From: Legionella wadsworthii DSM 21896 = ATCC 33877
GTDB taxonomy: Bacteria; Pseudomonadota; Gammaproteobacteria; Legionellales; Legionellaceae
Assembly: GCF_000701265.1 (NCBI RefSeq)
Contig: NZ_KL370759.1
Coordinates: 841,631 to 905,630, forward strand
Reading direction: 5' to 3'
DNA length: 64,000 nt
Shown here in pieces: positions 29,028-39,121 of the stretch. The position numbers and the translations under genes are program-made. The stretch's first letter is position 1. Every line of letters begins with the position of its first letter. Below the pieces are notes generated by a model. That model ran no database searches. It had not been told where the DNA came from and saw only the letters and a program-made list of their open reading frames with translations.

Positions 29028-29780
29028 TTATCTAAAATAACTTACTAACTTCTGCCAATTTGTTTGTTTCAAATCGCCCACGTAGCCCCAGGAGTTCACT
29101 AAAAACACACGTTTAAATGCATGTGTATTGGTTATTTTCTCTAAGAATAACTCTTTACTTCCAGAGTTAGAAGCAAAAATAACCATATTAGCACTCTTTC
29201 TTATAGGAACGACTAAAGTATGCTTAAAAGCTACTTTTACAAGGTTAAAAATTGGTGATTGTTCCTTTATATTTGCCAGATTCAAAGCTAAAAAACCTTC
29301 TTCGGATATAATTTTTTTACAAGAAGAAAAAAATTGGGCTGTGGCACATTCAGGTGGGAAATGATTTGCATTATAAAGATCAACAATGAGATGAACGAAC
29401 TTTGTACCAGTTTTTCGAACAAATTCGCTAGCATCTTGATTGATAACTTTTAAATTTTTAAGATGTTCTATCATAAAAAAACGTTTGGCTATATCAATAA
29501 TTTCTTCACTGTTATCGACTGCTATCAAGGGCATATTCTTTAGCATTAAAGCGACTCCTGCACCACCTAAACCTAACATGCATGTACTGCCTGGATATTT
29601 TCGTGCCATTAAGGTCAATGCAGGCAGATAATACAGACCAGGTCTACTTGGTTTATAACGATTGACTACGGTTTGTAATGCAGTACTTCCCAATGTAAGC
29701 CAACGATAGCAGAGATTTTGATAAACTTTATATCCAGAATCTGAAGTATAAATACATCTTCCAAATTTTGTTTTCCACAT
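29028..29780 (-). CDS. Spermidine synthase-like SAM-dependent protein
   Basis: A 250-aa Rossmann-fold protein of the spermidine/spermine synthase type. Visible are CMLGLGGAGVALMLKNM, VDNSEEIIDIAKRFF, NQDASEFVRK and HLIVDLYNANHFP. The true polyamine synthase gatekeeper motifs are not obvious, so the substrate is unknown. It directly follows astB (1 base between stop and start) and is probably co-transcribed with the arginine-degradation genes. Confidence 0.65.
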   Translation of the reverse strand: MWKTKFGRCIYTSDSGYKVYQNLCYRWLTLGSTALQTVVNRYKPSRPGLYYLPALTLMARKYPGSTCMLGLGGAGVALMLKNMPLIAVDNSEEIIDIAKRFFMIEHLKNLKVINQDASEFVRKTGTKFVHLIVDLYNANHFPPECATAQFFSSCKKIISEEGFLALNLANIKEQSPIFNLVKVAFKHTLVVPIRKSANMVIFASNSGSKELFLEKITNTHAFKRVFLVNSWGYVGDLKQTNWQKLVSYFR

Positions 29781-29781
29781 A

Positions 29782-31140
29782 TCAATGTGTCTTATCTAAT
29801 TGAAACGGATAAATAGAACCAAGCTGAAGAATTTGTGTCAATTCATCCAAAGCGCAACAGCTTTCTTCAATTAATTGGGGATCTGCCAAGTCTGCTGAGG
29901 TTAATTCAGTTCGATAGTGTTTATGCACCCACTTTTCTAAAGTGGACAATAAAGTGTCATGGATTAATACGCCTTGATGCATCGCTCTTAATTCCTCTTC
30001 GTTTAAAGGAATTCTCAATCTTAAACAAGCAGGACCGCCGCCATTTTGCATACTCTGCTTCAGGTTAAGAAAATGGACTGAATTAATTGGATTAGAATCA
30101 TCCGAAAGTATTCTTTCTATACATTGATTTACCCGGTTATTATTTTGACACTCAAAAGGGGCCAGTAGCATCATGGAGTTTTGCTTTGCTAAACTGATAA
30201 TTTGGGAATTAAAAAGATAGGTTTCTACTGATTCTTGTACCGTAAGTTCATCTTGTAAAATTTGGATGAATTGAATAGGAAAATTTGCTTTATCTTTCAA
30301 TTCCTGAAACACAAGATCTTGCTGGTAAAACGCTTGCTCATGTACTAAGAAGACAAATTCATTGGCGACTGAAATGACATCATTATGAAAAACGCCTTTA
30401 TCAATAACATGGGGGTTTTGGCAGGCATATATAACGTGTTGTTCAGATAATTGATGCTGGCGAACAATCGCTTCAGAAGCTTCTCTAGTTTGTCGTGCTG
30501 GATATTTTGTAGGACCTATATAAGATTTACTTTTATCAAAAATTTTTTTTCCATAGACGAAAAGATGAATTCCAGGTTGACCGTAACTCTGACAGATGCG
30601 GTTGTGGTTTGCGGCTCCTTCATCCCCCGTGACCATGGAGCGCGGCAGTATAGGATGATGTTTAAAATAATTTTCATTCGCAAAAATGGCTTCCAAAATC
30701 TTTTTTGAAAAATCTGCTTCTTGATGTCTGTGCAAATTTCCGATGAGATTTGCTGCAGTAAAATGAACTTTATGATCTTGGGTATCAGTACTCGGAGAAA
30801 CTGTGGCAGCATTAGCTGACCACATGCTCGAGGCCGAGTAGCATGCACTAAGGAGTTGAGGTGCTGTTTGATATGCTTTTTTTATTTGCTGTTGCGGTGT
30901 ACCGCTAAAACCTAATTGATGAAGTAATTCAAGATTAGGGCGTTGATGGGGTGGCAATAAACCTTGCTTGATACCCATGCTATGTAGCAATCGCATTTTG
31001 TCTAAACCTTGTAATGCAGCAGCTTGAGGGTTAGACCTTGCTAATGCATTATGAGTCGATGCGATATTACCATGTGCAAGGCCTGCATAATTATGCGTAG
31101 GGCCCACTAAACCATCCATATTCAATTCATAAACATTCAT
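29782..31140 (-). CDS. astB: N-succinylarginine dihydrolase AstB
   Basis: Second step of the arginine succinyltransferase pathway, giving N2-succinylornithine, CO2 and ammonia. 452 aa with the family start [19 protein letters not shown], then [29 protein letters not shown], and the catalytic cysteine in [14 protein letters not shown]. Downstream of astD in the same minus-strand operon. Confidence 0.97.
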   Translation of the reverse strand: MNVYELNMDGLVGPTHNYAGLAHGNIASTHNALARSNPQAAALQGLDKMRLLHSMGIKQGLLPPHQRPNLELLHQLGFSGTPQQQIKKAYQTAPQLLSACYSASSMWSANAATVSPSTDTQDHKVHFTAANLIGNLHRHQEADFSKKILEAIFANENYFKHHPILPRSMVTGDEGAANHNRICQSYGQPGIHLFVYGKKIFDKSKSYIGPTKYPARQTREASEAIVRQHQLSEQHVIYACQNPHVIDKGVFHNDVISVANEFVFLVHEQAFYQQDLVFQELKDKANFPIQFIQILQDELTVQESVETYLFNSQIISLAKQNSMMLLAPFECQNNNRVNQCIERILSDDSNPINSVHFLNLKQSMQNGGGPACLRLRIPLNEEELRAMHQGVLIHDTLLSTLEKWVHKHYRTELTSADLADPQLIEESCCALDELTQILQLGSIYPFQLDKTH

Positions 31141-31176
31141 TTTTGATCTTCCGTTTAATGTTCAATCATCTTTGAA

Positions 31177-32661
31177 TTAGTGCATGTCAATGCCGGGTAA
31201 AATATGTTCTGGCATTTTCAATAAAGGTTGCTCCATACTGGCAATAGGATAAGCACAGTAATCCGCTGCAAAATAAGCACTGGGTCTATGATTGCCGCTT
31301 AAACCGACACCACCAAAGGGTAGATTACTGGCTGCGCCTGTGGTAGGTTTATTCCAATTGATTAATCCAGCACGAACCTGATTATAAAAGTGTTGGTAGT
31401 GCTGTTCGTTTTGACTCAATAATCCTGCAACCAAACCATAACGTGTTTGATTTGCTTGATGGATAGCATCCTCAAAGAGACTATATCGATATATTTGAAC
31501 AAAAGGAGCAAATATCTCCTCATCAGGTACATTGTTACAGTGCGTCATATCCATGATCCCAGGAGAAAGTAATCCTGTATTTTCAGCAAGTAGGGTCATA
31601 GACAGCAGTGGATTGCCGCCAAGATCAATTAGTTTATTTTGACTTTGAATATGTTTAAGTGCTTGTTCATGACTTATTACAGGCCCCATAAAGGGCTCAG
31701 GATTTTGGTCGAACGGTCCAATTTTAATGGAAGTGCAAGCCTTGATAAAAAGTTTCAAAAACTCATCACCTTGATGAGAGTTAGGAATAAAAACACGCCG
31801 AGCACACGTACATCGCTGACCGGCAGTAATTAAAGTAGAAAGCAAAGTAGTATAAACAGCAGCATTGAGTTCAGAAACTTCATCAATAATTAAAGGATTA
31901 TTTCCCCCCATCTCAAGAGCTAAAATCACTTCAGGTTTATTGCTGAAGTGCTGATGGATTCGTAAACCGGTTGCATAGCTTCCTGTAAAGAAAACACCTT
32001 GAATATCTTGTGAAAGTAATGCGACGCCACATGCGGCATCACCTTGTAAACAATTTATGACACCTGGGGGAATGCCACTATCATGCCAGCATTGCATGAT
32101 AAGCTCTGCAACAGCAGGGGTATGCTCACTTGGTTTGTATAGAACTGTATTTCCTGCCAATAGTGAGGGAACTATATGTCCATTACTTAAATGGGCTGGG
32201 AAATTAAATGCACCAAGAACAACAACAACACCATGGGGTTTATAACGAAGACATGCATTTGCTTCAGGAGTTGTAGTAATTTTTGTACTGGTCCTCTCTT
32301 GGTAAGCCTGTATGGATAAATTTATTTTCCCTATAACTGCATTGACCTCTGTATTTGCTTCCCATAAAGGCTTCCCTGTCTCTAAGGCAATTAATGTCGC
32401 TAATTTATCGCGATTGAGTTCAACTTTTTTAGCAAATTCCTCCAAATAACCCGTTCTTCGTTCCAAGTTTAATGAAGACCATAGTTTTAGCGCCTCGTGA
32501 GCTGCCTGGTATGCTGCAGAAACTTCTTGAGATGTCGCATTATAACCTTGCCATAGTAAGGTGCCATAAGCGGGGTTTCTGGATTCCAATACAGCCCCAT
32601 TGCCTTTTACCCATTGACCATTAATATATTGTCCTTTACCATTTTTAATCGATTTATTCAT
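31177..32661 (-). CDS. astD: Succinylglutamate-semialdehyde dehydrogenase AstD
   Basis: NAD-dependent aldehyde dehydrogenase, fourth step of the pathway. [13 protein letters not shown] holds the general base and [12 protein letters not shown] the nucleophile. The start [20 protein letters not shown] at 32661 sits behind GGAGAG and overlaps astA by 8 bases; a frame from 32673 adds four residues. 494 aa. Confidence 0.95.
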   Translation of the reverse strand: MNKSIKNGKGQYINGQWVKGNGAVLESRNPAYGTLLWQGYNATSQEVSAAYQAAHEALKLWSSLNLERRTGYLEEFAKKVELNRDKLATLIALETGKPLWEANTEVNAVIGKINLSIQAYQERTSTKITTTPEANACLRYKPHGVVVVLGAFNFPAHLSNGHIVPSLLAGNTVLYKPSEHTPAVAELIMQCWHDSGIPPGVINCLQGDAACGVALLSQDIQGVFFTGSYATGLRIHQHFSNKPEVILALEMGGNNPLIIDEVSELNAAVYTTLLSTLITAGQRCTCARRVFIPNSHQGDEFLKLFIKACTSIKIGPFDQNPEPFMGPVISHEQALKHIQSQNKLIDLGGNPLLSMTLLAENTGLLSPGIMDMTHCNNVPDEEIFAPFVQIYRYSLFEDAIHQANQTRYGLVAGLLSQNEQHYQHFYNQVRAGLINWNKPTTGAASNLPFGGVGLSGNHRPSAYFAADYCAYPIASMEQPLLKMPEHILPGIDMH

Positions 32662-33694
32662 CCTTCTCTCCATTCACTTCTAAAGGAGCAACACGTAGTT
32701 GATCACCGCACTTAACTTGCAAGAGGCCGGCAGATTTCTTACTAATGATACAGGTACCATTTTTTTTATTGACTAATGCACTATTAATTGTTGCACGAAA
32801 ATCTAAAAGGGTATTTGCTAATAAGTAATTGCTGCTACTTACTTCATCACTGATATTTTTAATGGTTACAACATGGCTTGACTCGATGGTCTTGATTTTT
32901 TGTTGCGGTACTTCTAGTGTAGGGCCAGCATCAAAAATATCAATGTATTCATTGTAACGAAATCCTTCCCTTAACAGAATTTTCATCGCTGCTTGAGTTT
33001 TAGGGTGAGGTTGACCGATTGCTGCCTGGGCTTCAGGTGATAGCAATTTTATGTAAATCGGGTTACGAGGCATTAAGTCGGCTATAAACTGTTTGTCAGT
33101 AGCCAGAGTAAGTCTATCCGCCTTGGCAAAAGACATATGAAAAAAATGTTTCCCCACATTTTCCCAAAAAGGCGATATTCCAGTCTCATCAGAAATCCCA
33201 CGCATTTCAGCAATGATTGTAGAAGCAAAGCGTTTATTATGTTGTGCAATAAATAAAAAACGGGCTTTAGACAACAATAATCCATTTTTATTTTTTCTAT
33301 AATTGGGTTCTAAAAATAAAGTACAAATTTCGCTTCGTCCCTGATTATCATTGACCAGGCTTAAAACTTCATAATCACTCCGTATATTTAAAGTGCGGCA
33401 AACTCGAGTACGCTTAGAAATTTTATAAGAATAAAAAGGGGTTTCAGAGCCTGTGCATGATTCAATTCCTGAAACGCCCACTATTCTTTTAGTCTTGGTA
33501 TCTTCAAGCACAAATAAATAATATTCATTTATGGGTTTTTCAATTTCTTTCTTGAAAGAGTCAGTGGCCCAATGAATTCGTTTTGCCAGTATTTTTTTAT
33601 CCTTTGAAAGCGTTGTTAAACCCACGCCGCTTTCTTCAGCTAAATGATGAATCGCATTTAAATCTGTATCGCGAGCACTACGAAATAGCATCAT
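32654..33694 (-). CDS. astA: Arginine N-succinyltransferase AstA
   Basis: First step: succinylation of arginine by succinyl-CoA; GNAT-like fold. 346 aa starting [20 protein letters not shown], with [41 protein letters not shown] and the [12 protein letters not shown] segment of AstA. Overlaps both neighbours (M20 hydrolase by 17 bases, astD by 8). Confidence 0.95.
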   Translation of the reverse strand: MMLFRSARDTDLNAIHHLAEESGVGLTTLSKDKKILAKRIHWATDSFKKEIEKPINEYYLFVLEDTKTKRIVGVSGIESCTGSETPFYSYKISKRTRVCRTLNIRSDYEVLSLVNDNQGRSEICTLFLEPNYRKNKNGLLLSKARFLFIAQHNKRFASTIIAEMRGISDETGISPFWENVGKHFFHMSFAKADRLTLATDKQFIADLMPRNPIYIKLLSPEAQAAIGQPHPKTQAAMKILLREGFRYNEYIDIFDAGPTLEVPQQKIKTIESSHVVTIKNISDEVSSSNYLLANTLLDFRATINSALVNKKNGTCIISKKSAGLLQVKCGDQLRVAPLEVNGEKDE

Positions 33695-34913
33695 TTTTTA
33701 GATCCTCTAAGCCACCTTGAGCAAAGTCAAGTAAAACCAGGGTACTGAGAGAAGCGCGTTCAGATAAACTATCTAGTAAGATGTATTCCTCTGCACTATG
33801 AATATGGCCACCTCTGACACCAAGTGTATCTATAACTGGTAAACCATTTTGGGCTAGGTTATTACCATCACAACAACCGCCACTGTCTTTCCAATCAATA
33901 GATATACCAAGTTCATGACCCAAATGTTGGATACGGTGAAATAAACGTTCTGTACCACTGCATACACGCTTTACGGGTCTACCAAAATGACCATATATAT
34001 TTAAAGAATAATCGTTACGTTTCAATTGACAAATTATTTGATTCAATTCAAATCGTACCCAATTCTCATCTTCAGGAAGGCTAATTCTTATATCCAGCTG
34101 AGCTACAGCTCTGTCTGGTACGACATTGAGAGCCTCACCGCCCGCAACTTTTCCTACATTGATGGTAACACCAGGACGTTTTCCATTAAGAGAATGCACA
34201 GCACACAATGCTTCAGCGAGATAACAAATTGCATTTCTTCCTTTTGTGAAATCTCTACCGACATGGGCTGATTTACCTGTGGCAATAAGAGTCAGCTTAC
34301 CACTTCCCCTACGATTTTTAGCTAGAGTTCCCTTCTCATCCATAGCAGGTTCATAGATTAAAGCTGCTTTATAATTCGCCGCCATTTCGTCAAAAAGAAA
34401 ACTGGATGCCGGCGAACCGATTTCTTCATCTGGATTGATTAAGACATCCCATCCTATTTCTGTTGCACGAGCATCCTGTTCAAAAGCTGATAAAGCATGC
34501 AACATAACAATCAATCCTCCCTTCATGTCAGCGACACCAGGACCATTGATACAATTTTCATTTAGGTATTTTAATTTTTGAAAAGGATTATCTGCTGCAT
34601 AAACAGTATCCATATGACCACAAAGAAGAATTCTTCTTTTTAACTGGGGTCGTTTTCTAATAAAAAGCACGTCTCCGAAGGTCTGTAAAGTTTCATGACC
34701 CGATATACTCATGCTTAGGAGTGGGGGTAGATTTTTTCTATAAATTTCGTCTGCCAAGGGGGAAAACATGAGTTGCAATAGATTAGCTGTTGCAGATAAT
34801 CCATCCAAATTTGTAGTTCCAGAATTAATCTCACAAAGTTGATGAAGTTCGTCCACCATGCTTTTCTGGTTTTTTTTTATTTCATTTATCAGATTCTTAT
34901 AGTTTTTAATCAC
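33678..34913 (-). CDS. M20 family zinc hydrolase heading the ast operon
   Basis: A 411-aa co-catalytic zinc amidohydrolase of the carboxypeptidase G2/ArgE/DapE type. Metal ligands and catalytic residues appear in LCGHMDTVY, GPGVADMKGG, NPDEEIGSP, IYEPAM and a C-terminal GGHIHSAEE; the central SAHVGRDFTKGRNAI belongs to the dimerisation domain. First gene of the minus-strand operon M20-astA-astD-astB. No astE (succinylglutamate desuccinylase) or astC is in the window. An M20 hydrolase that cleaves N-acyl-glutamates could replace AstE; this is inference. Confidence 0.85.
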   Translation of the reverse strand: MIKNYKNLINEIKKNQKSMVDELHQLCEINSGTTNLDGLSATANLLQLMFSPLADEIYRKNLPPLLSMSISGHETLQTFGDVLFIRKRPQLKRRILLCGHMDTVYAADNPFQKLKYLNENCINGPGVADMKGGLIVMLHALSAFEQDARATEIGWDVLINPDEEIGSPASSFLFDEMAANYKAALIYEPAMDEKGTLAKNRRGSGKLTLIATGKSAHVGRDFTKGRNAICYLAEALCAVHSLNGKRPGVTINVGKVAGGEALNVVPDRAVAQLDIRISLPEDENWVRFELNQIICQLKRNDYSLNIYGHFGRPVKRVCSGTERLFHRIQHLGHELGISIDWKDSGGCCDGNNLAQNGLPVIDTLGVRGGHIHSAEEYILLDSLSERASLSTLVLLDFAQGGLEDLKNDAIS

Positions 34914-35022
34914 AATTTTCGAACTAAGATAAAAGTACAGAATAGCTTAAAATAGAATAGTTCACAATGGATTAACACTGAGCGAAGGGTGGGGAAATAT
35001 AATGACTACTGGCGCACATTGT

Positions 35023-35061
35023 AATGATTTTCTTTAAGTCTTCTGCTCAAAGAAAATCATT
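35023..35061 (-). terminator. Perfect 13-bp inverted repeat downstream of the coiled-coil gene
   Basis: AATGATTTTCTTT (35023-35035) / AAAGAAAATCATT (35049-35061) with a 13-base loop, just after the stop of the minus-strand coiled-coil gene. AT-rich and without a strong T-run, so its role as terminator is likely but not certain. Confidence 0.5.
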
Positions 35062-35070
35062 AATGTTGGA

Positions 35071-36390
35071 TTAAGGACTTTTAACGGAAGAGGAACTTTC
35101 ATTTTTATGAGCTTGTGCGGCACCAGTTGACGGCCACAAAGGAATAGCCATCAGGCTAAATTTGCTGAGCAAGCCTTCAATTTTTGTCTGCTCCTCACCT
35201 TTAGACGGAGTGGTATTTGCTTTAGGGTTTATACTGAGGTCGACACGTCTATCTAGGCCTTGCAAACGTATCAGTTGCTTTTCTTGCAGATCTAACAATT
35301 TATTAAAACGTTCTGTACTGGCTTTTAATTCAGCTTTTACATCGGAAAGCTCATTTTCTGCTCTGCAAATACGGTCTGCTACCTGATCAAAACTTGCTGA
35401 TTTATCGGAGAGAAAGTGATCTAATTTTTCATGAAAAGCTTGTCTTTGGATTGGATCGCTTGTTACTGAGCTTGTTAAAGTTTTAACTGCACCTTCCAAT
35501 GTAGAAGCTATATGTTTTGCTTTCTCTACCTCAGTCCCCATCTGTAATCTAACTTGAGCAAGCTCTGAAGTCTTTTGATTGAGAAGTGATATACTCCGCT
35601 CATGTAATGCACGTACCTTTTCAAGTTCTCTTTGATTTGCTTCAAACTGTTCGCTTTGTTTTTCAAGATCAAGCTTGAGCGATTGGGCAACTTTTTCGAG
35701 CTCTTCTTCATTTTTTCGAAGTAATTTTGCAGTTTCTACATACACTTCTACTTGAGCAGTTAATGTCTCAACTTCCTCATTAAGACGAGTAATATTTAAG
35801 GCCAATTTTTCATTTTCATCTTTAAATTTTTGTATTTCTTTGGCGAGTTTTTTACGAATTGCATCCAATGCACTAATAGTTAATTCCAGTATTTCAGCAA
35901 CACCAAAAATTCCTTCTTTAAGCTTTTGTGCAATATTTTTAGTATGATAATGATGATCATCGAGAACAATGCTGCTCGTAGTATATGCAAGCGCACTGAC
36001 CCCACTTATTGTAACTAAAAAACCAATATGGGCTGCTGCTCCTATTATTAATGTGGGTCCTGAGATTGCTACCCCACCTATTATTCTTTGCCAAAGGGGC
36101 AACTCCCCCCAAAAAGCAGCAGCACGTGAGATGAGGCTAGGGTTTTGTTGCAAGCTATCAACTATAGCGCCTAAGCTTTTTTTTACTTGAGCTAAGTGCT
36201 CCTGCGTTAATGCTATGCTTTCTAAACTATCGAGTTCGCTTGAAGATGCGTCGGGGTCAAGTAATAATTGCTTTGCTGAATCAGTAAAATTCATTTGCGA
36301 CAAAGCTTTCTCAACAATCTCTCTATTTGCAGCCGGAGGATTTGTTTCGTTCTTTATAAATTCATCAAGTTCTTGTTCTGTAGTAGACAT
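35071..36390 (-). CDS. Coiled-coil membrane protein, LegC-type candidate effector
   Basis: 439 aa from MSTTEQELDEF at 36390, which has GGGAG and AGGTG upstream; a frame from 36459 adds 23 unlikely residues. Residues 1-100 are soluble and acidic, about 103-141 form two adjacent hydrophobic segments, and about 175-390 are a long heptad-rich coiled coil. There is a low-complexity serine-rich tail. No signal peptide. A membrane hairpin followed by a coiled coil is the layout of Legionella LegC2/LegC3/LegC7 SNARE-like effectors. I recognise the architecture rather than a specific family member. A bacterial membrane-organising protein is the alternative. Confidence 0.6.
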   Translation of the reverse strand: MSTTEQELDEFIKNETNPPAANREIVEKALSQMNFTDSAKQLLLDPDASSSELDSLESIALTQEHLAQVKKSLGAIVDSLQQNPSLISRAAAFWGELPLWQRIIGGVAISGPTLIIGAAAHIGFLVTISGVSALAYTTSSIVLDDHHYHTKNIAQKLKEGIFGVAEILELTISALDAIRKKLAKEIQKFKDENEKLALNITRLNEEVETLTAQVEVYVETAKLLRKNEEELEKVAQSLKLDLEKQSEQFEANQRELEKVRALHERSISLLNQKTSELAQVRLQMGTEVEKAKHIASTLEGAVKTLTSSVTSDPIQRQAFHEKLDHFLSDKSASFDQVADRICRAENELSDVKAELKASTERFNKLLDLQEKQLIRLQGLDRRVDLSINPKANTTPSKGEEQTKIEGLLSKFSLMAIPLWPSTGAAQAHKNESSSSVKSP

Positions 36391-36763
36391 ACACCTGCTC
36401 CCTGTGTTTAAGAATCTCCCTGTAAATTCTATTTTTAACCACAATATTCTAATAAGCAAGTAAAAATTTGTTTCTATGAAGTTATTTAAATCAATATAAA
36501 TTAAAGTACTTTCCTCACAGCCATTTAAATTTTGGTTAATTAAAGTACATTTTCATTTCTGGATTTTTTATGGATATGATCTTAATTCTTCCTCTTTTAT
36601 TACTTTTTTAAAGGTTTACATTTTATCTTGAAACTAATTGGCTAGAACAACCCAGCAGAGTTTATAATCTAGAGAGGAATTACGAAAGATAAGAACAAAA
36701 TATGTCACAATGTTCTTGATTTGCGTGAGATGTATTTAAATTATGAAACAAAGAGGAGGCGGG
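36391..36763. promoter_or_regulatory. Divergent intergenic region between the coiled-coil gene and the UDG-like gene
   Basis: No coding potential seen. TATAAT at 36663-36668 with TTGGCT at 36638-36643 (19-base spacer) may drive the plus-strand UDG-like/ubiG pair. The rest is AT-rich. AGGAGG at 36754-36759 is a strong ribosome binding site for the ATG at 36764. Confidence 0.4.
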
Positions 36764-37519
36764 ATGGAGGTATCATTAGAATGTATTTTGCCAAGTACAA
36801 AAGTGCTGTGTCATTCCTTATTAAATAATTGTCATGCAGATTGGAAGGAAATTCTAATCCAAGCGTTAAGTACAATGAATCAGGACTATATAAGCCAGTT
36901 TATTAAAGAACAAAATTGGTTGCCAGGAAACGAGCAGTTATTTGCAGCCTTTAGTTTACCATTAGCGAAAACTCAATATATCTTATTAGGGGAATCCCCT
37001 TATCCTAGAAAAGATTCTGCAAATGGATATGCTTTCTGGGACAATGCAGTAAATAATTTATGGTGTGACAGTGGTTTAAGCAAAGAGGTCAACAGGGCAA
37101 CATCCTTACGCAATCTGATTAAAATGCTACTGGTTGCACGAGGTGATTTGACTTCTAATTTATCCCAAGTCAATATTGCCCTCATCAATAAAGAATGTTT
37201 GGTCCAAACAGCGCAACAATTATTTCAGGGTATGATGAATAAAGGTATTTTATTGCTCAATACCACATTAATATATAGCGAGGGGAAAGTTTCTTATCAT
37301 GCACGCCAATGGAAGCCTTTTATGCAAAGTCTTTTTGAGCAATTAAGGGTAATTAAACCCTCTATTAAACTGATTCTATTAGGTAAGTTTGCTGAGACCC
37401 TCCCTCAAAATAAACTACCTATAGGACTTATTGCTGAACATCCTTATAATATCAGTTTTATTTCTAATCAAGATGTGCTGAACTTCTTTAAACCTTTGGA
37501 TTTATTAAAAAATGAATAA
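36764..37519 (+). CDS. Uracil-DNA-glycosylase-superfamily protein with altered active site
   Basis: 251 aa from MEVSLECILPSTK, chosen because AGGAGG lies four bases before it. YILLGESPYPRKDSANGYAF near residues 72-91 aligns with the family-1 UDG motif GQDPYHGPGQAHGLAF, and GILLLNTTLIYSEGKVSYHA matches the following LLLNxxLT region. A C-terminal AEHPYNISFIS occupies the place of the leucine loop. The catalytic aspartate of GQDPYH is replaced by serine and the histidine by proline, so normal uracil excision is doubtful. Overlaps ubiG by 8 bases. Confidence 0.65.
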   Translation: MEVSLECILPSTKVLCHSLLNNCHADWKEILIQALSTMNQDYISQFIKEQNWLPGNEQLFAAFSLPLAKTQYILLGESPYPRKDSANGYAFWDNAVNNLWCDSGLSKEVNRATSLRNLIKMLLVARGDLTSNLSQVNIALINKECLVQTAQQLFQGMMNKGILLLNTTLIYSEGKVSYHARQWKPFMQSLFEQLRVIKPSIKLILLGKFAETLPQNKLPIGLIAEHPYNISFISNQDVLNFFKPLDLLKNE

Positions 37520-38204
37520 TAATACATCAACTGTTAATCGAGATGAAATACATAAATTTGCACAACATGCGCATTTATGGTGGGACACAGAAGGACCATT
37601 GAAAACACTTCATGATATCAATGAACTACGATTGGATTTTATTAAGAAACATATTAATTTAACAAACTTAAAAGTTTTGGATGTAGGCTGTGGCGGGGGT
37701 ATATTATGTGAGTCCATGGCAAAATCTGGGGCTCATGTAACTGGAATTGATGCGGAATGTGAGGCTATTTCTGTTGCTCAAAACCATGCGCAAAGCTTAA
37801 ACTTGAAAATTGATTATGTTTGTAATTCAATTGAAAACTATGAATCTGAAAGATTTGATGTCATTACTTGCATGGAGATGTTGGAGCATGTAGAGAATCC
37901 ACAATTTGTTTTTGAGCATTGCCGACGATTACTTAAACCAGAAGGTCTTTTATTTATTTCTACAATTAGTCGAACAATTAAGGCTTATTCAACAGCAATT
38001 GTGGCAGCAGAATATATATTGAACTTATTACCCAAACAAACGCACGACTACCAGAAGTTTATTAAGCCGAGTGAATTAATGAGCATGGCGAGACAATGCA
38101 ACTTTAAACTAATTGATTTAAAAGGAATGGATTATAATCCCTTTTTAAGGAAAGCTTCGCTAGGATCCGATGTACGGGTTAATTATTTAATGGCGTTGAA
38201 ATAG
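37512..38204 (+). CDS. ubiG: Ubiquinone biosynthesis O-methyltransferase UbiG
   Basis: SAM-dependent methyltransferase for both O-methylations in ubiquinone synthesis. 230 aa: HAHLWWDTEGPLKTLHDINE, SAM motif VLDVGCGGGILCESMA, CMEMLEHVENP, and TISRTIKAYSTAIVAAEYIL. Usual length; translationally coupled to the UDG-like gene. Confidence 0.95.
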   Translation: MNNNTSTVNRDEIHKFAQHAHLWWDTEGPLKTLHDINELRLDFIKKHINLTNLKVLDVGCGGGILCESMAKSGAHVTGIDAECEAISVAQNHAQSLNLKIDYVCNSIENYESERFDVITCMEMLEHVENPQFVFEHCRRLLKPEGLLFISTISRTIKAYSTAIVAAEYILNLLPKQTHDYQKFIKPSELMSMARQCNFKLIDLKGMDYNPFLRKASLGSDVRVNYLMALK

Positions 38205-38256
38205 TACGTGTGATATTTTGTACTTCAATTTTGATTTCAAGTGTCACAACCTGGGT

Positions 38257-38640
38257 TTACTTTACCTCACCCAGGCTGCTTTTTTCTTTTTTAGTGTTAT
38301 AGCGTTCCACATAGCGTTGATGTGCATACCTAGCTTGTTCTTGGGTGACTATGTCCACTTCATTTCCGTATATATCAATTCGTGCTACATTTTCTTTTTG
38401 GCAATTTAGATAGGCTGGTGAGGCACTGTAATAGCTTAAGGCTTCACGTAATGATTTTTTACTAAAAGGAGGAGAGTCAAGTCGCTCATAAAAATCTATA
38501 ATGTCATCAAATATTCCAATTTTCAGAGGTTTGATCTGAGTTCCTTTTTTAAAAAAAGCATTTGGGAAATGCTCTATAAGCCAATCGATAACTTGTAGTT
38601 TGTCTTTTTTTACTGTATTTACCGGTTGCTTTTCCATCAT
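38257..38640 (-). CDS. ProQ/FinO-domain RNA chaperone (RocC-like)
   Basis: A 127-aa minimal ProQ/FinO protein. Core features: VIDWLIEHFPNAFFKKGTQI, KPLKIGIFDDI, SKKSLREALSYYSASPAYL and an R-D/E-rich C-terminal end (VTQEQARYAHQRYVERYN). FinO-domain proteins bind sRNA terminator hairpins with 3' U tails. Legionella has several; RocC represses competence together with the sRNA RocR. I cannot tell which paralog this is. The stretch upstream of it ends in a candidate sRNA gene. Confidence 0.85.
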   Translation of the reverse strand: MMEKQPVNTVKKDKLQVIDWLIEHFPNAFFKKGTQIKPLKIGIFDDIIDFYERLDSPPFSKKSLREALSYYSASPAYLNCQKENVARIDIYGNEVDIVTQEQARYAHQRYVERYNTKKEKSSLGEVK

Positions 38641-38981
38641 TATACTCTAAAGCGTAATCTGTATGCTGAATAAACTACCACATCTTGGGACATAATCAAG
38701 CATTTGTAGCCAAAGACTGAGATATCTTTTTTTTTTCTAGATTATTCGGAAACACTTGAAGGATTTTCATAAATTTTATTTGCTCGATTTCATGTAAGAA
38801 ATATCTCAATTCCACTGAAGATATTGGGTGTATTAAGAATGGCAATATCGGTGATATCTACTTAACTTATTGCAAACAAAAGAAATTTAATTTGATTTTC
38901 TTTTTTTACTAATCCCAAATACCAGTATAGTCCACCAAAAGCAGCCTTGCGCTCATAATTTTCTATTGCTACATTTTAAAC
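38641..38981. other. Gene-free stretch upstream of the ProQ/FinO gene
   Basis: No ORF or recognisable RNA seen in this part. AT-rich with a T9-10 run near 38728. It should contain the minus-strand promoter for the ProQ/FinO gene and, at its right end, a plus-strand promoter: TTGCGC (38947-38952), 17-base spacer, and extended -10 TGC-TACATT (38967-38975). Confidence 0.45.
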
Positions 38982-39113
38982 ATGACTTGTATGGATATAA
39001 GTCACACAAAAGGATTTGTAATCATATGGAATATGGTTTGTCATGGATGATTATAAGAACTGGAAGTTCTTATACGGATGACTGCGAAGCCAGGGTTTAC
39101 CCTGGCTTTTTTT
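38982..39113 (+). ncRNA. Candidate intergenic sRNA with intrinsic terminator
   Basis: No ORF precedes the strong plus-strand terminator at 39087-39113, so it should end a non-coding transcript. From the predicted start near 38982 the RNA would contain hairpin TGACTT/AAGTCA (38983-39004), hairpin TATAAGAAC/GTTCTTATA (39052-39074) and the terminator hairpin. A shorter form of about 65-70 nt starting near 39045 is also possible and would match the size of RocR. The neighbouring ProQ/FinO gene makes it a natural partner. The 5' end is uncertain. Confidence 0.6.
39087..39113 (+). terminator. Strong plus-strand intrinsic terminator
   Basis: AAGCCAGGG, loop TTTA, CCCTGGCTT followed by seven T (39107-39113). 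The T-run is only on the plus strand, so it does not serve the minus-strand L,D-transpeptidase gene that ends at 39122. Confidence 0.85.
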
Positions 39114-39121
39114 ATGCATTT

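Noticed and set aside
38218..38409. 63-codon plus-strand ORF after ubiG
   Set aside because: Lies antisense to the ProQ/FinO gene, whose protein is clearly recognisable; hydrophobicity is a by-product of the reverse frame.
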